Shown: positions 35,090 to 43,854, counted from the first letter of the stretch. The stretch: 64,000 nt of DNA from Vulcanimicrobiota bacterium (GCA_017307785.1 JAFKGI010000003.1:62001-126000); one strand, 5' to 3'. Translations and numbers: made by a program. The notes: generated by a model from the letters alone, not told the origin.

Positions 35090-36390
35090 GTAACGGCCTG
35101 CACATACTGTTAGCCGAAGACAGCGCTCTGCAGGCGGCTGTTGTGCGTCGTTTGCTGAGCGAGCAAGGCTACCGCGTCACGGTTTCGCGCGACGGGCAGG
35201 AAGCCTGGGGCTATCTGGACCAGGCCAGCGAGGCTCCCGACCTGATCCTGAGCGATATCGAAATGCCCAACATGGACGGCTACGAACTCTGTCGCAGAGC
35301 CAAAAATGACCCGCGCTACAGCGGCGTGCCCGTGATCTTGTTGACCAACCTGAGCGACCCGTTGCACGTCGTCTCGGGACTCCAGGCCGGGGCTGACAAC
35401 TACATTACCAAGCCTTTCGACAACCAGCTGCTGCTGGACCGCATCGCCACCTTGCTGGCCAACCCCAACCTTTACGAGCGAGCGGATGCGGAAGAGGGTT
35501 TGACCTTCCGGCTCGGGGGTCGCGATTTTACCATTCGCTCCAACCGCGGACAGATTCTCAATCTGCTCCTGTCCACATTCGAGGGCGCCGTGTGGCAGAA
35601 TCAGCAGCTGCGCCGCAGCAACGAAGAGCTTTCCATCGCTCACCGCGAAATTGCCGAGAAAAACGAGCAACTGCAGAAGTTGATGACGTTGCAGAACCAG
35701 TTTCTGGGCATGGTCACCCACGACATGCGCAATCCGCTGGGCGTAATTCTGGGCTACTCCCGCATCATGGCTGATGGCCTGGGCGGGCCGCTGACCGAGA
35801 AGCAGGCCAAATTCTCCGAAGCCATTCACCGCAGCTCCAAGTCCTTGATCGCTCTGGTCAACGACCTGCTGGAAATCAGCGAGATCGAGTCGGGCAATCT
35901 GCGCCTGGACAAGCAGGCCACCGATCTGGTGGCGCTGGTGGAACAAGCGGTGGAGTTGAACGGCTTCCTGGCCGAAGAGAAAAACATTCAAATCCTGCCG
36001 ATGGTGGAACCCATCCCCGTGACCGTGCTCGATCCCAACAAAATCGAGCAGGTAATCAACAATTTGCTCAGCAACGCCATCAAGTTCTCCTTTCCCAACA
36101 GTCAGGTGCGCGTGGAATTACGCCCGGCCGAGCGGAATTGGGCAGAGCTCTCGGTGGCGGATCGCGGCCAGGGCATCCCCAAGGAAGAACAGGCCAACAT
36201 CTTCCAGCATTATCAACGGACCAGCGTAAAGTCCACCGCCGGCGAAAAGAGCACCGGCCTGGGTCTGGCGATCGTGAAGCGCATCGTAGAGGGCCACGGC
36301 GGCACCATCGAGCTGGACAGCGAGCCGGGTCGCGGAAGCACCTTCAAGGTGCGACTGCCCCTGGTGGCCCCAGAAGCGACCGAGGCCTAA
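35086..36390 (+). CDS. receiver-histidine kinase fusion
   Basis: A 434-residue protein. A receiver (1-~125; LAEDS, LILSDIEMPNMDG, ITKPFD) is followed by a coiled linker and a HisKA/HATPase kinase: H-box QFLGMVTHDMRNPLGVILGYS, N-box VINNLLSNAIKFSF, VADRGQGIP and GLGLAIVKRIVEGHGG. An N-terminal receiver suggests control by the hybrid CheA rather than by a ligand. TTG start in a TTGA overlap with cheB makes it the last gene of the coupled che set. It converges on the next kinase gene (4-nt overlap). Confidence 0.94.
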   Translation: MSNGLHILLAEDSALQAAVVRRLLSEQGYRVTVSRDGQEAWGYLDQASEAPDLILSDIEMPNMDGYELCRRAKNDPRYSGVPVILLTNLSDPLHVVSGLQAGADNYITKPFDNQLLLDRIATLLANPNLYERADAEEGLTFRLGGRDFTIRSNRGQILNLLLSTFEGAVWQNQQLRRSNEELSIAHREIAEKNEQLQKLMTLQNQFLGMVTHDMRNPLGVILGYSRIMADGLGGPLTEKQAKFSEAIHRSSKSLIALVNDLLEISEIESGNLRLDKQATDLVALVEQAVELNGFLAEEKNIQILPMVEPIPVTVLDPNKIEQVINNLLSNAIKFSFPNSQVRVELRPAERNWAELSVADRGQGIPKEEQANIFQHYQRTSVKSTAGEKSTGLGLAIVKRIVEGHGGTIELDSEPGRGSTFKVRLPLVAPEATEA

Positions 36391-38219
36391 CCCGCCTGGA
36401 CCTGGAGCTGGCCCAACGCTACACGCATCTCGGCTAGACTAAAGGGCTTGCGCAAGAAAACCGCGCGTGGCGTCTGTTGCTCCTGGTGACCGGGTTCATT
36501 GCCGCTGATGATGACGATGGGAAGGTCCGGGTAGAGCCGGCGGATGGCGACAATGGCTTCGCGTCCGCCCATGCGCGGCATCACCAGATCCATGACGACC
36601 AGGTCCAGACCCGCGCCGTGCTGTTGCACATGTTCTAACCCCTGCAGACCATCCTCCACACAGATGACCTCAAATTCGCAGCGTCGCAGCATTCGCTCAA
36701 CCAGGAAACACATCGAGGGCTCATCATCCACCACCAGGGCACGCCGCACCCGGTTCTCGGAAGCGGTGGAGGGAGGAGGGGCCTGGATGGTGGGCCGGAC
36801 GGAAACGGGAAAATACACGAAAAAGCGACTGCCCTGGCCGACACGACTTTCGATACGCAGGCCGCCCGCGTGGCGGCGCAAGGCTCCCGCCACCGCCCAC
36901 AGGCCAAGACCCCGCCCGTGAAAGCGACTGGTATAGAAAGGCTCAAATAGTTTCGGCAGATTTTCCTCAGCGATGCCCTCTCCCTGGTCGCACACCTCCA
37001 GCTCGACATACAGTCCGGGAGCGATCCCGTGGCCTTGAACCAGGCCGGCGGCCTCTTCCGCGGTCAACTGGTGGGACCGAGCATAGATGCCGACGGTTCC
37101 GCCCTCCGTCATCGCCTCCACGGCGTTGCGCACCAGCGCCACCAGCACTTGCTGGACCTGACTGGACTCCCCCTGAATGGAGGGCAACACAGGGTCCACT
37201 TTGATCTGCAGGCGGTGCTCCGGCGTCAGGGAAGCTTCCAGGAGCACGCGGCTGCTCTTCAGTAGATCGGCCAGGTCCAGCTCCGCCGCCTGCTGGGCCT
37301 GCCCCGCGAAAGCCAGCATCTGGCTGCACAGCAGGGAGGCTCGCTGGGTCGCCAGGTCGATCTCGTGTAACGACTGCTGCATGCCGCCGCTCAGTTGCCC
37401 CTCCAGTAAGCTGACGTTCCCGCGGATGATACCCAGAAGATTGTTGAAATCGTGCGAGACCCCGGCCGCCAGCACGCCCAGGCTTTCCAGCCTCTGAGCG
37501 TCCTGGACCTGTTGCAGCAAGCGGTCTTTCTCGGCCTGCGCCTGCAATTTCTGGGTGCAATCTCGGAAGACCAGCACCTGAGCCACGCCTCCCTGATCCT
37601 GAATCGGAGCCAGGCTGTATTCGAGCGGCACCTCCGTCCCGCTACGCCGCCGCAGAGTCTGCCCTTCCAGGCGGAAAACCGAATCGAGTGGCTGACCGAG
37701 TGCCTCAGCAGCCGGCCACCCGGTAATCCGCTCGGCGGCGTCGTTGATAAAGTTGATGCGCCCCCGCAAATCGGTGGCCAGCACGCCATCGGCGATACTG
37801 CTCAGGGTGGTGGAAAGCCAGCGCTCCATGGTCCGGGTTTTGACCAGAGAGTGGTGGCGCGAAAGAGCGATCTCGATGGCGGCGCGCAGCTCGCGGTCGT
37901 GAAATGGCTTGAGCACATAACCGGCTGGTTCGGTTTCGCGGGCTTTGGCCAGGGTGGCTTCGTCGGCGTGGGCGGTCAAGAAAATGAACGGAATGTCCAG
38001 TTCTCGGCGCACCCGACCGCCCAGCTCGATTCCGTCCTGAGCTCCGCGAACGCGGATGTCCAGCAAGGCCAGGTCCGGTTTTAATTCGTTCAGCAGCTTC
38101 CAGGCCTCGGCGGTTTCATCGCAGACCGCACACACATCGTAGCCCATGGAAAGCAAGCGGTCTTCCAGGTCGGCCGCAATCAGCGCCTCGTCCTCCATGA
38201 TCAGGATGCGCGAACTCAT
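36387..38219 (-). CDS. hybrid histidine kinase: receiver-PAS-kinase-receiver
   Basis: A 610-residue cytoplasmic kinase. Order: receiver (1-~120; LIMEDEAL, ALLDIRVRG, VLKPF), PAS (~135-245; GVLATDLRGRINFINDAAERITGW), HisKA (~265-330; AAGVSHDFNNLLGIIRGN, the NtrB-like H-box), HATPase (~360-480) and a C-terminal receiver (~500-610; LVVDDEP, VVMDLVMPRMGG, FLRKPF). The start at 38219 has GGAGAAAGG upstream. The ATG overlaps the stop of the preceding kinase gene, so the pair is coupled and may form a phosphorelay with the che genes. Confidence 0.94.
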   Translation of the reverse strand: MSSRILIMEDEALIAADLEDRLLSMGYDVCAVCDETAEAWKLLNELKPDLALLDIRVRGAQDGIELGGRVRRELDIPFIFLTAHADEATLAKARETEPAGYVLKPFHDRELRAAIEIALSRHHSLVKTRTMERWLSTTLSSIADGVLATDLRGRINFINDAAERITGWPAAEALGQPLDSVFRLEGQTLRRRSGTEVPLEYSLAPIQDQGGVAQVLVFRDCTQKLQAQAEKDRLLQQVQDAQRLESLGVLAAGVSHDFNNLLGIIRGNVSLLEGQLSGGMQQSLHEIDLATQRASLLCSQMLAFAGQAQQAAELDLADLLKSSRVLLEASLTPEHRLQIKVDPVLPSIQGESSQVQQVLVALVRNAVEAMTEGGTVGIYARSHQLTAEEAAGLVQGHGIAPGLYVELEVCDQGEGIAEENLPKLFEPFYTSRFHGRGLGLWAVAGALRRHAGGLRIESRVGQGSRFFVYFPVSVRPTIQAPPPSTASENRVRRALVVDDEPSMCFLVERMLRRCEFEVICVEDGLQGLEHVQQHGAGLDLVVMDLVMPRMGGREAIVAIRRLYPDLPIVIISGNEPGHQEQQTPRAVFLRKPFSLAEMRVALGQLQVQAG

Positions 38220-39064
38220 CCTTTCTCCTTCGGCAGAAAGGTCAAAGAGCAACGCATGCCGCCCCGGGTTCCCCAGGCTACTTCCGCGCGAATTTGACGA
38301 GAGAGCGTGCGCACCAAACGGAAGCCCAGAGAACGGGCATTGCTGGCTTCCACTTCCGGAGGTAGGCCCGGTCCGTTGTCGGCCACGGTAAAGCGCACCC
38401 GTTCGTGAGCACGACCCTCCAGGCTGATTTCGAGCCAGGCTCCCCAGGCGTGTCGCAGACTGTTCCCGATCAGCTCGTGGGCGATCAAAGACAAGGGCAC
38501 GGCCTGATCCATCGACAATTCCACCGTCTGCAGCCGAAGGTCCAACTTCGGAGGAGTGCGGCCCTCGAGCAACATGTCGAGCAACTGGCGCAGGTGTGCC
38601 CCAAAATCCAGTCGCCCGGTGTCAGGATGGACCTGGCTGTAGAGCAACGCCAGGCAGTGAACCCGCATCTGGCAGTCGCCGAAGGCGCGCTTGACCAGAT
38701 CATCGTCCATCAAATTCGACTGCATCTGGAGCAGGCTGGAGATGACGGCCAGGTGATTCTTAGCGCGGTGGTAAAAATCGCGCAGGTCCGCCGCCCGCGT
38801 GCAAGGGAAAAATTGGGCCAGCCAGCCTTCCTCCAGGGGAATCAGCGACAGCTCGCAGCGAGTCAGGCCAGGCTGCAAGCGCACGCGCACCTGACCTCCT
38901 TCGAGTCCGGGCCAATCCTCCGGGTGAATCAGCTCGCGCAAACTGCGAGGACTGCCCTGCAACTGGCGTTGCAAAGCTGGATTCACTTCCACCAGATCTC
39001 CACGGGCATCGAGCAAAGCCGTTGCCACCCCCCTCTCCCAGGCGGTCCACTCTTGAGCCGGCAT
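38216..39064 (-). CDS. HisKA_2-type histidine kinase with PAS-like N-terminus
   Basis: A 282-residue kinase. Residues 1-~95 are PAS-like (VATALLDARGDLVEVNPALQRQL ... LIHPEDWPGL). The dimerisation/phosphoacceptor part is of HisKA_2/HWE type (FYHRAKNHLAVISSLLQMQS, His at the start), followed by LIAHELIGNSLRHAW (N-box), VADNGPGLP and SLGFRLVRTLSRQ. There is no membrane segment. It shares an ATGA overlap with the downstream hybrid kinase, whose N-terminal receiver is its likely partner. Confidence 0.92.
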   Translation of the reverse strand: MPAQEWTAWERGVATALLDARGDLVEVNPALQRQLQGSPRSLRELIHPEDWPGLEGGQVRVRLQPGLTRCELSLIPLEEGWLAQFFPCTRAADLRDFYHRAKNHLAVISSLLQMQSNLMDDDLVKRAFGDCQMRVHCLALLYSQVHPDTGRLDFGAHLRQLLDMLLEGRTPPKLDLRLQTVELSMDQAVPLSLIAHELIGNSLRHAWGAWLEISLEGRAHERVRFTVADNGPGLPPEVEASNARSLGFRLVRTLSRQIRAEVAWGTRGGMRCSLTFLPKEKG

Positions 39065-39108
39065 GAGGCGTCCTTCAAGCGAGCAGCAAGGGCACCCTTC
39101 CGGGAAAG

Positions 39109-39441
39109 TTAGCCGACTCCATACTCCTCGTAGGCCATTTTCCAGGCCTCCAAATCAGCCGGTTCGATCAGATGCATGGTTTCCTGGAAAACCAACAGTC
39201 CGGTCTTCTCGAAGGCATGGATGTAGGCGGGATCGGCGCCGTTGGCGCGCATCGCTTCGATCATCTGGATTCGGGTCGCTTCGTCCGGCCTGGGCTCCTG
39301 CGCCATACGCTGCTGGAGGCGCTCGGTGACACGCGAAATCAGCGCTTGCTCGGTCTGCTCCTTGGCGGCGCAGCACTTTTTGTATTTCTGACCGCTGCCG
39401 CACGGACAGGGGTCGTTTCTTCCTACTTTACTCTCGGCCAT
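39109..39441 (-). CDS. SEC-C zinc-motif protein
   Basis: A 110-residue protein with an N-terminal SEC-C motif ([19 protein letters not shown]), which binds one zinc and in SecA contacts SecB and ribosomes. The remaining helical ~80 residues ([19 protein letters not shown] ... [18 protein letters not shown]) match no family I know. GAAGGAG precedes the ATG. Its function may be in protein export or ribosome contact; that is inferred only from the motif. Confidence 0.88.
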   Translation of the reverse strand: MAESKVGRNDPCPCGSGQKYKKCCAAKEQTEQALISRVTERLQQRMAQEPRPDEATRIQMIEAMRANGADPAYIHAFEKTGLLVFQETMHLIEPADLEAWKMAYEEYGVG

Positions 39442-39462
39442 GGCTGAGTTTTGCTCCTTCGC

Positions 39463-40875
39463 TCAAGGGCCCAAACATTCCAGGAAGTTGCCGCAGCCGA
39501 GGAACAACTGATTCCCGCTCAGCATGGGGGAAGCTTCACAAGGAACATCCGAGACCAGGTAACGCCAGAATTCCTTGCCTGAAGCAAGCTCCAAGGCGTG
39601 TAGATGCCCATCCCCACCGGTGGCCAGGACGGTTTTATCCTGAAGAATCAACGAGGAAAGCATGGGAACGCCGCAAGCGGCTTTCCATTGGATCCGCCCC
39701 TCCTGCTCTCCCAGAGAATAGACAAAGCCATCTCGGCATCCGAGCAAAATCTGGTCTCCAGCCAGAACCAGAGAAGTGTTCACGGAATCGGGCAACTCTC
39801 GACGCCAGAGCGCTCGTCCGTCGCCCGCTCCCAGCGCAACGACAGCCCCGCGCGGATGCGGGTCACTTTGACCGAAGGTGCCATTGCCCAACCCGACCAC
39901 GACCTGGTCGCCCCGCACGGCGGCATGCCCCCAAACCGGCAGGTCTTGCGGCTGGCTCCAAAGCTTTCGGCCCGAATTCAAGTCCAGACAGACGACCGCG
40001 TTGTCTCCGTAGGCCGTGCCCACGTAGACCCGATCTCCGGCCACTGCCGCCGAACTATCGCTGTGGCCACAACGGGTCTGCCAGAGAAGCTTACCGTCCT
40101 CTGCCCGCACACAATAAAACCCCTCACCTCCGGCTGAAAAAAGCAGTTTATCGCCTGCCAGGGTGGGCGCGGCCTCGATGTGACCGTGTGTCTTCACGGT
40201 GTAGATCTTTCGGCCGCTCTGGGCATCCAGACAGTAGAGTTGGCAATCGTTGTCTTCGTGGAAGCCTTCCCCACAATAGACTCGGCCGTTGGCGATGACG
40301 GGCGAGGAAAAAACCGGATGACGAGTCAGGGCGCGCCAGATCAACTTGCCGTCCTTGGCGTCAAAACATTCGATGGCGCCGAAGGAGTTGCTGGGCTTGA
40401 ACAGAGAGGCACCGATGTAACAGCGACCATTCACGGCCACCGGCGAAGAAAAATACTGAGTGCCCTCCTGATCGCTGTGGATCCAGCGGGTGGCGGGCTT
40501 GGAGGAAAGCGGCTGTCCATCCAGGGCCCCGCTGCCTCCACCGTCCAGGCTGCCGCGAAACGAAATCCAGCTTTGCCCGTTTCCGGGGGGCGTAGCCGTG
40601 GGCGTGGCCACCACGGCCACTCGATGATCCATTCCACTGTAGAGGAGGGCGCCTCCCGCCCCGGCCAGCAGCAAGCAAAGGAAAATCAGAAACCTCAGGT
40701 GCTTGCGAGCCAGCAAACGCAGATAGGTGTTGGTGAGCAGGCTGCCCAGCAAAGCGGCCAGAGCGGCCAACATTTGCGGCAGCATCTGCAGTAGCGCCTG
40801 CAGCGGCCCGATAAGACCCGGAGCCACGGCCATGGCGGGTCGGGTCAGCAGAAAAACCAGGATCAGAAGCGGCAC
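39463..40875 (-). CDS. membrane-anchored PQQ-type beta-propeller protein
   Basis: A 470-residue protein. Two hydrophobic segments near the N-terminus (~1-20 and ~62-80, RFLIFLCLLLAGAGGALLYS) probably anchor it. The rest is a propeller of six or seven PQQ-like blades (repeated 'FSSPVAVNGRCYIG ... FDAKDGKLIWR' units; G-K/R-x-h-W at each blade end). BamB and PQQ dehydrogenases share this fold; here there are no dehydrogenase residues, so a scaffold or binding role is inferred. GTG start. It is divergent from the FliF-like paralogues. Confidence 0.88.
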   Translation of the reverse strand: MPLLILVFLLTRPAMAVAPGLIGPLQALLQMLPQMLAALAALLGSLLTNTYLRLLARKHLRFLIFLCLLLAGAGGALLYSGMDHRVAVVATPTATPPGNGQSWISFRGSLDGGGSGALDGQPLSSKPATRWIHSDQEGTQYFSSPVAVNGRCYIGASLFKPSNSFGAIECFDAKDGKLIWRALTRHPVFSSPVIANGRVYCGEGFHEDNDCQLYCLDAQSGRKIYTVKTHGHIEAAPTLAGDKLLFSAGGEGFYCVRAEDGKLLWQTRCGHSDSSAAVAGDRVYVGTAYGDNAVVCLDLNSGRKLWSQPQDLPVWGHAAVRGDQVVVGLGNGTFGQSDPHPRGAVVALGAGDGRALWRRELPDSVNTSLVLAGDQILLGCRDGFVYSLGEQEGRIQWKAACGVPMLSSLILQDKTVLATGGDGHLHALELASGKEFWRYLVSDVPCEASPMLSGNQLFLGCGNFLECLGP

Positions 40876-40962
40876 GGGAATGGGTTCTCTCTTTCACCCA
40901 GAATCACTTGCGAAGATTTCGAGTCGAAATGCGACCGTTTTTCTTTCTGGAGGATTGGGCTT

Positions 40963-41706
40963 TTGAAGAAAAACTTGCTGGTTCTCGTGCTCGTGGTGGT
41001 CGTCTGCGCCGTAGGAGCGCAGTGGCTGCGCCAGGGGGGACAGGGTCAAGATCCACAGTGGACGGCCCTGCGTCTGGACATGATCGACGGCCTGGAGCGA
41101 CTGTGGAACACCCGCGGCCATCAGGTGGAGTTGCTGCCCTCAGAGGGCGGCGTTCAGGCCAGCGTACAGGTCGTGCTTCCAGAAAATACAAGTCCGCGCC
41201 AGCAGCAGTGGAATTACCCGTTCCTGCGCTATGTATCGGAACGGCATCGCGAGCCTATGCTGCGCGGCCTGACTCTGGTCGGTCTACCGGAGACCCGGGT
41301 GCAAGAATCCAGTCCGCAACCCTATGCGACCGGCGGGTCCATCGAAGCCCGTGTGGAGCTGATGCGTCGCCGAGCGCAGGGCTGGCTCGACAACACGGTC
41401 GGCGAGGGCAATGGACTGGCCCTACTCGACGGCGAGGTGAAGGAGGTTCCCCAGCCGATTGTGCCCGGAGGCGAGAATCGCTACGTCATGCCCCGAGACA
41501 GACTCGAAAAGCGGGTCCGGATCCCCCAGGGCGAGCAGGCCCGGGGTCCCATCGTGCGGACCGAATACAGCCTGGTGCTGGTCCTGGTGATCAACGGGCG
41601 GGCTGAGGGTGCCGAAGCCAAGATGACTGCACTGCCGCAACTGGAAGCCATGATGGGCCTGGATCTGGGACGGCGCGACAGCCGGCGAGTGGTGGTGCTC
41701 CCGTGA
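40963..41706 (+). CDS. FliF/YscJ-like short periplasmic protein, paralogue 1
   Basis: A 247-residue protein with an N-terminal signal anchor (KKNLLVLVLVVVVCAVGA) and no C-terminal membrane segment. Its order of motifs follows the C-terminal half of the flagellar ring protein FliF: SVQVVLPE (67-74), a helix and strand around 88-107, MRRRAQGWLDNTVGEGN (134-150; compare FliF's 'ESRIQRRIEAILSPIVGNGNV'), EYSLVLVLVING (201-212) and QLEAMMGLDLGRRDS then VVVLP (226-247; FliF ends '...AMGFSDKRGDTLNVVNSPF'). The similarity is by eye. TTG start with GGAGG 9 nt upstream. First of three coupled paralogues. Confidence 0.8.
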   Translation: MKKNLLVLVLVVVVCAVGAQWLRQGGQGQDPQWTALRLDMIDGLERLWNTRGHQVELLPSEGGVQASVQVVLPENTSPRQQQWNYPFLRYVSERHREPMLRGLTLVGLPETRVQESSPQPYATGGSIEARVELMRRRAQGWLDNTVGEGNGLALLDGEVKEVPQPIVPGGENRYVMPRDRLEKRVRIPQGEQARGPIVRTEYSLVLVLVINGRAEGAEAKMTALPQLEAMMGLDLGRRDSRRVVVLP

Positions 41707-42272
41707 AGCGCAATCTGCTGGTGCTGGCAATCCTGCTGGTCGCTTCCGCTGTGGCCGCTCGCTATCGGCCCGAAGATGCGTCTCAGGAGCAACGCCTGGA
41801 AAAGGGCTTGTGCGCGCTCTGGGGCAGTCCCAACAATCACGTGGAAATCCAAGCAGGCGGCGACCTCTGGGTGACTGTTTTCATGCCGCCCGGGGGCACG
41901 GAAGAGCGGGAGAACTGGAACTTTCAACTGGTGCGCTGGCTGGCCGCGCGCGACCCGAGAATCGTCTGCCGAGAGCTGCGTGTCACCGACGGCTCCGGGC
42001 GAGGTCGTCTGCGCGAGCGGCCGCTCTCGGAACCGATGGACTTACAACGTCGCAATCTGCAAAAGGTGGCCGATGGGCTGATGGGCCAGGGAGAGACTCT
42101 GGTTCTGCTGGAGCGTGAGCAGCCGACCGTGGGGCCACCGAAAGCGGGCGGCGGTTTGCGAGGACAGGGCTGCGTGGTGGTAATGGGCGATGCGCCCGCT
42201 CCATTGCTCAAGAGATTGGAAGCAGGCCATCCGGGCTTGCATCTGAGACTGGTGAAGGTGCCGAAATCATGA
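41703..42272 (+). CDS. FliF/YscJ-like short periplasmic protein, paralogue 2
   Basis: A 189-residue paralogue of its neighbours, beginning with the same anchor (KRNLLVLAILLVASAVAAR). It keeps WVTVFMPPG (56-64), NWNFQLVRWLAARDP (71-85), LQRRNLQKVADGLMGQGETLVLL (114-136) and a final strand-helix-strand (CVVVMGDAPAPLLKRLEAG ... LRLVKVP) but lacks most of the extended beta region of paralogue 1. GTG start overlapping the preceding stop (GTGA). Function unknown; a reduced ring-building domain is the inference. Confidence 0.8.
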   Translation: MKRNLLVLAILLVASAVAARYRPEDASQEQRLEKGLCALWGSPNNHVEIQAGGDLWVTVFMPPGGTEERENWNFQLVRWLAARDPRIVCRELRVTDGSGRGRLRERPLSEPMDLQRRNLQKVADGLMGQGETLVLLEREQPTVGPPKAGGGLRGQGCVVVMGDAPAPLLKRLEAGHPGLHLRLVKVPKS

Positions 42273-42937
42273 AGAAAAATCTACTGATTCTGGCCCTGGT
42301 GTTGGCCTCTGTGGCCGTGGCGGCGCGCTGGACCCAGGACCAGGGAGTGAACCCTGAGTGGGAACGCCTGCGCGAAGACGAAGCTCGCTGTCTGGAGGCG
42401 ATGTGGGGACAGAAACCCCAGATCGAAATGGTGCCGGCGGAGGGAGGCCTGAAGATGAGCATTCAGCTGGCCTTTGGGGTGGACATCTCCCCCCTGCGTC
42501 GCAGTTGGACCTACGATGTAGCTTCGCTGGTGGCCGCTCGTCACCCCCAGGTCCAAGTGGTTGGACTGAATGTAGCCGGCGTGAGCCGGATTTCCGTCAC
42601 TGGACGGACCGAACTGTTGCGTCGCCAGCGTCAGGCTATCGCCGACCAGATCACGCCGGGAACGCTGGTGTTGCTCGACCTCCAAACCGCACCGGAGCCC
42701 GCCCCGGAAATGAGGGTGCGGAATCGGGTGGAGGCGGGTCACGGGGCCAGTCGAAGAGCGCCCCGCCAGGAAGCTCCCCTCTACGATTCGGCCAGGCCGG
42801 TGGAGTCAATGCCCGCCCCCACGCCGGAGCCCAATGTTACGGCCATCTGCTGGCTGGTGACCCCCACCCAACCCTCACCCAAACTCCTGGAGGCTCTCAA
42901 CCCCTTAGAGCGTGTAGTCAAACTGCCCGAGGGATGA
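42269..42937 (+). CDS. FliF/YscJ-like short periplasmic protein, paralogue 3
   Basis: A 222-residue paralogue with the shared anchor (KKNLLILALVLASVAVAAR). It has MSIQLAFG (63-70), RSWTYDVASLVAARHPQVQVVGLNV (78-102), LLRRQRQAIADQITPGTLVLLDL (116-138), a Pro-rich linker, and a final VTAICWLVTPTQPSPKLLEALNP ... VKLPE strand-helix-strand. ATGA overlap with paralogue 2 implies co-translation. It converges on the ABA4-like gene (20-nt overlap). Confidence 0.8.
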   Translation: MKKNLLILALVLASVAVAARWTQDQGVNPEWERLREDEARCLEAMWGQKPQIEMVPAEGGLKMSIQLAFGVDISPLRRSWTYDVASLVAARHPQVQVVGLNVAGVSRISVTGRTELLRRQRQAIADQITPGTLVLLDLQTAPEPAPEMRVRNRVEAGHGASRRAPRQEAPLYDSARPVESMPAPTPEPNVTAICWLVTPTQPSPKLLEALNPLERVVKLPEG

Positions 42938-43340
42938 TTTTCGGACGGCCCAGGCCGTAAAGCAAAAGGCCGAGCGGTCCGAACAGCAGGTTGAGAATCA
43001 AGCACAGTCGCAAAAAGGGGAGGCTCGCCCCCCTTTCCAGGGCGTCGCGCCAGATGCTGCGCGCCAAGAACAAATCCAGACAGAGAAAGTGCAGCCAGGC
43101 GGCCGTCGCTCCCAAAGGCGAACTCAGCAACAACTGAATTTCCTGCAAACGAGGGCGCAGCAGCAAGGGCAAAAGCGAGGTAAAATTCGGTAGAATCAGC
43201 GTTCCGTAGAGAATGGCCAGCAAACCGCAAATCCAGGGCGGCTGCATGAATCGCGCGGCCAACGGGCCCCGAGGCTGCAGAATGAGCGCCAGCCAGACCG
43301 GCAGAATGAGCAAATTGGTCAGGTCGAATAGATGATTCAT
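42918..43340 (-). CDS. ABA4-like (DUF4281) membrane protein
   Basis: A 140-residue protein with four membrane segments. The pattern matches ABA4-like proteins: an N-terminal FDLTNLLILPVWLALILQPR, then LATILYGTLIL-type helix, GATAAWLHFLCLDLFLARSIWRDALERG (the family's 'gW.Hyl.fDLf.g.wi..da') and a final LNLLFGPLGLLLYGLGR. Plant ABA4 acts in neoxanthin formation; bacterial members are uncharacterised. Divergent from the lipoprotein genes. Confidence 0.85.
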   Translation of the reverse strand: MNHLFDLTNLLILPVWLALILQPRGPLAARFMQPPWICGLLAILYGTLILPNFTSLLPLLLRPRLQEIQLLLSSPLGATAAWLHFLCLDLFLARSIWRDALERGASLPFLRLCLILNLLFGPLGLLLYGLGRPKIIPRAV

Positions 43341-43378
43341 ACCCGGGACTTTCTCAAACCCTGCTCGAAGCCTCCGGA

Positions 43379-43597
43379 ATGCGCAGGCTTATTCCATGGC
43401 TGCTTCTTCTGGCCGGCTGCAGCGGCACGCCCCCGGAAATCGCGGCAAAAAATGACGAACTCCAGGCTTTACGGCTTGAGGTCAAGACCGCCCAGGACAA
43501 AGTTCGCGAACTGCCCTTGCTCCAGCGGCGACGCCAGGAGTTGCTGGATGAAAAAGCTGCTTTGCTGGTCCGCAAAATGAAAGCGGGCAAGCCGTGA
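43379..43597 (+). CDS. small coiled-coil lipoprotein
   Basis: A 72-residue protein with a lipoprotein signal (RRLIPWLLLLAGCSG, lipobox LAGC). The remaining ~55 residues form one amphipathic helix rich in Glu, Lys and Leu (ELQALRLEVKTAQDKVRELPLLQRRRQELLDEKAALL), likely a coiled coil, ending in a short basic tail. PilO/GspM proteins have helices like this, but this is too short to assign. GTGA overlap couples it to a second lipoprotein of the same plan. Confidence 0.75.
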   Translation: MRRLIPWLLLLAGCSGTPPEIAAKNDELQALRLEVKTAQDKVRELPLLQRRRQELLDEKAALLVRKMKAGKP

Positions 43598-43854
43598 AGC
43601 GTTGGATGGTGTGCGCTTTGCTTGCCTGCGGCTGCATGACGCCGGCCCAGCAGCAAGAAGCCAAACGGCTGGATCTCGAAATCGCCAAAGCCCGAATGGA
43701 ATTGGTAGAACTGGCAACAGCGCAAAAAGCGATCGACCATTACCAGGCGGAATTGAAGACCTTGACCGCGGAAGTCGACGTTCTGCGCACCGAGGTCACC
43801 CAGAAAGAACTGGCCCGGGGCCGAAAGGGAAAGCCTCCCGTTTTCTTGCGCTGA
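43594..43854 (+). CDS. small coiled-coil lipoprotein
   Basis: An 86-residue protein with a lipoprotein signal (KRWMVCALLACGCM; the lipobox cysteine is in LLAC or ACGC). The mature part is a long helix (KRLDLEIAKARMELVELATAQKAIDHYQAELKTLTAEVDVLRTEV) with a clear heptad pattern and a basic C-terminus. It is a probable partner of the preceding lipoprotein, perhaps as a heteromeric coiled coil; that is inference. GTG start in a GTGA overlap; its stop shares one base with the ATG of the RNA ligase gene. Confidence 0.75.
   Translation: MKRWMVCALLACGCMTPAQQQEAKRLDLEIAKARMELVELATAQKAIDHYQAELKTLTAEVDVLRTEVTQKELARGRKGKPPVFLR

Noticed and set aside
40963..42937. Part of a type III secretion or flagellar operon
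   Set aside because: No recognisable FliG/M/N, export gate or ATPase genes flank the three paralogues, so only the FliF-like resemblance is claimed.
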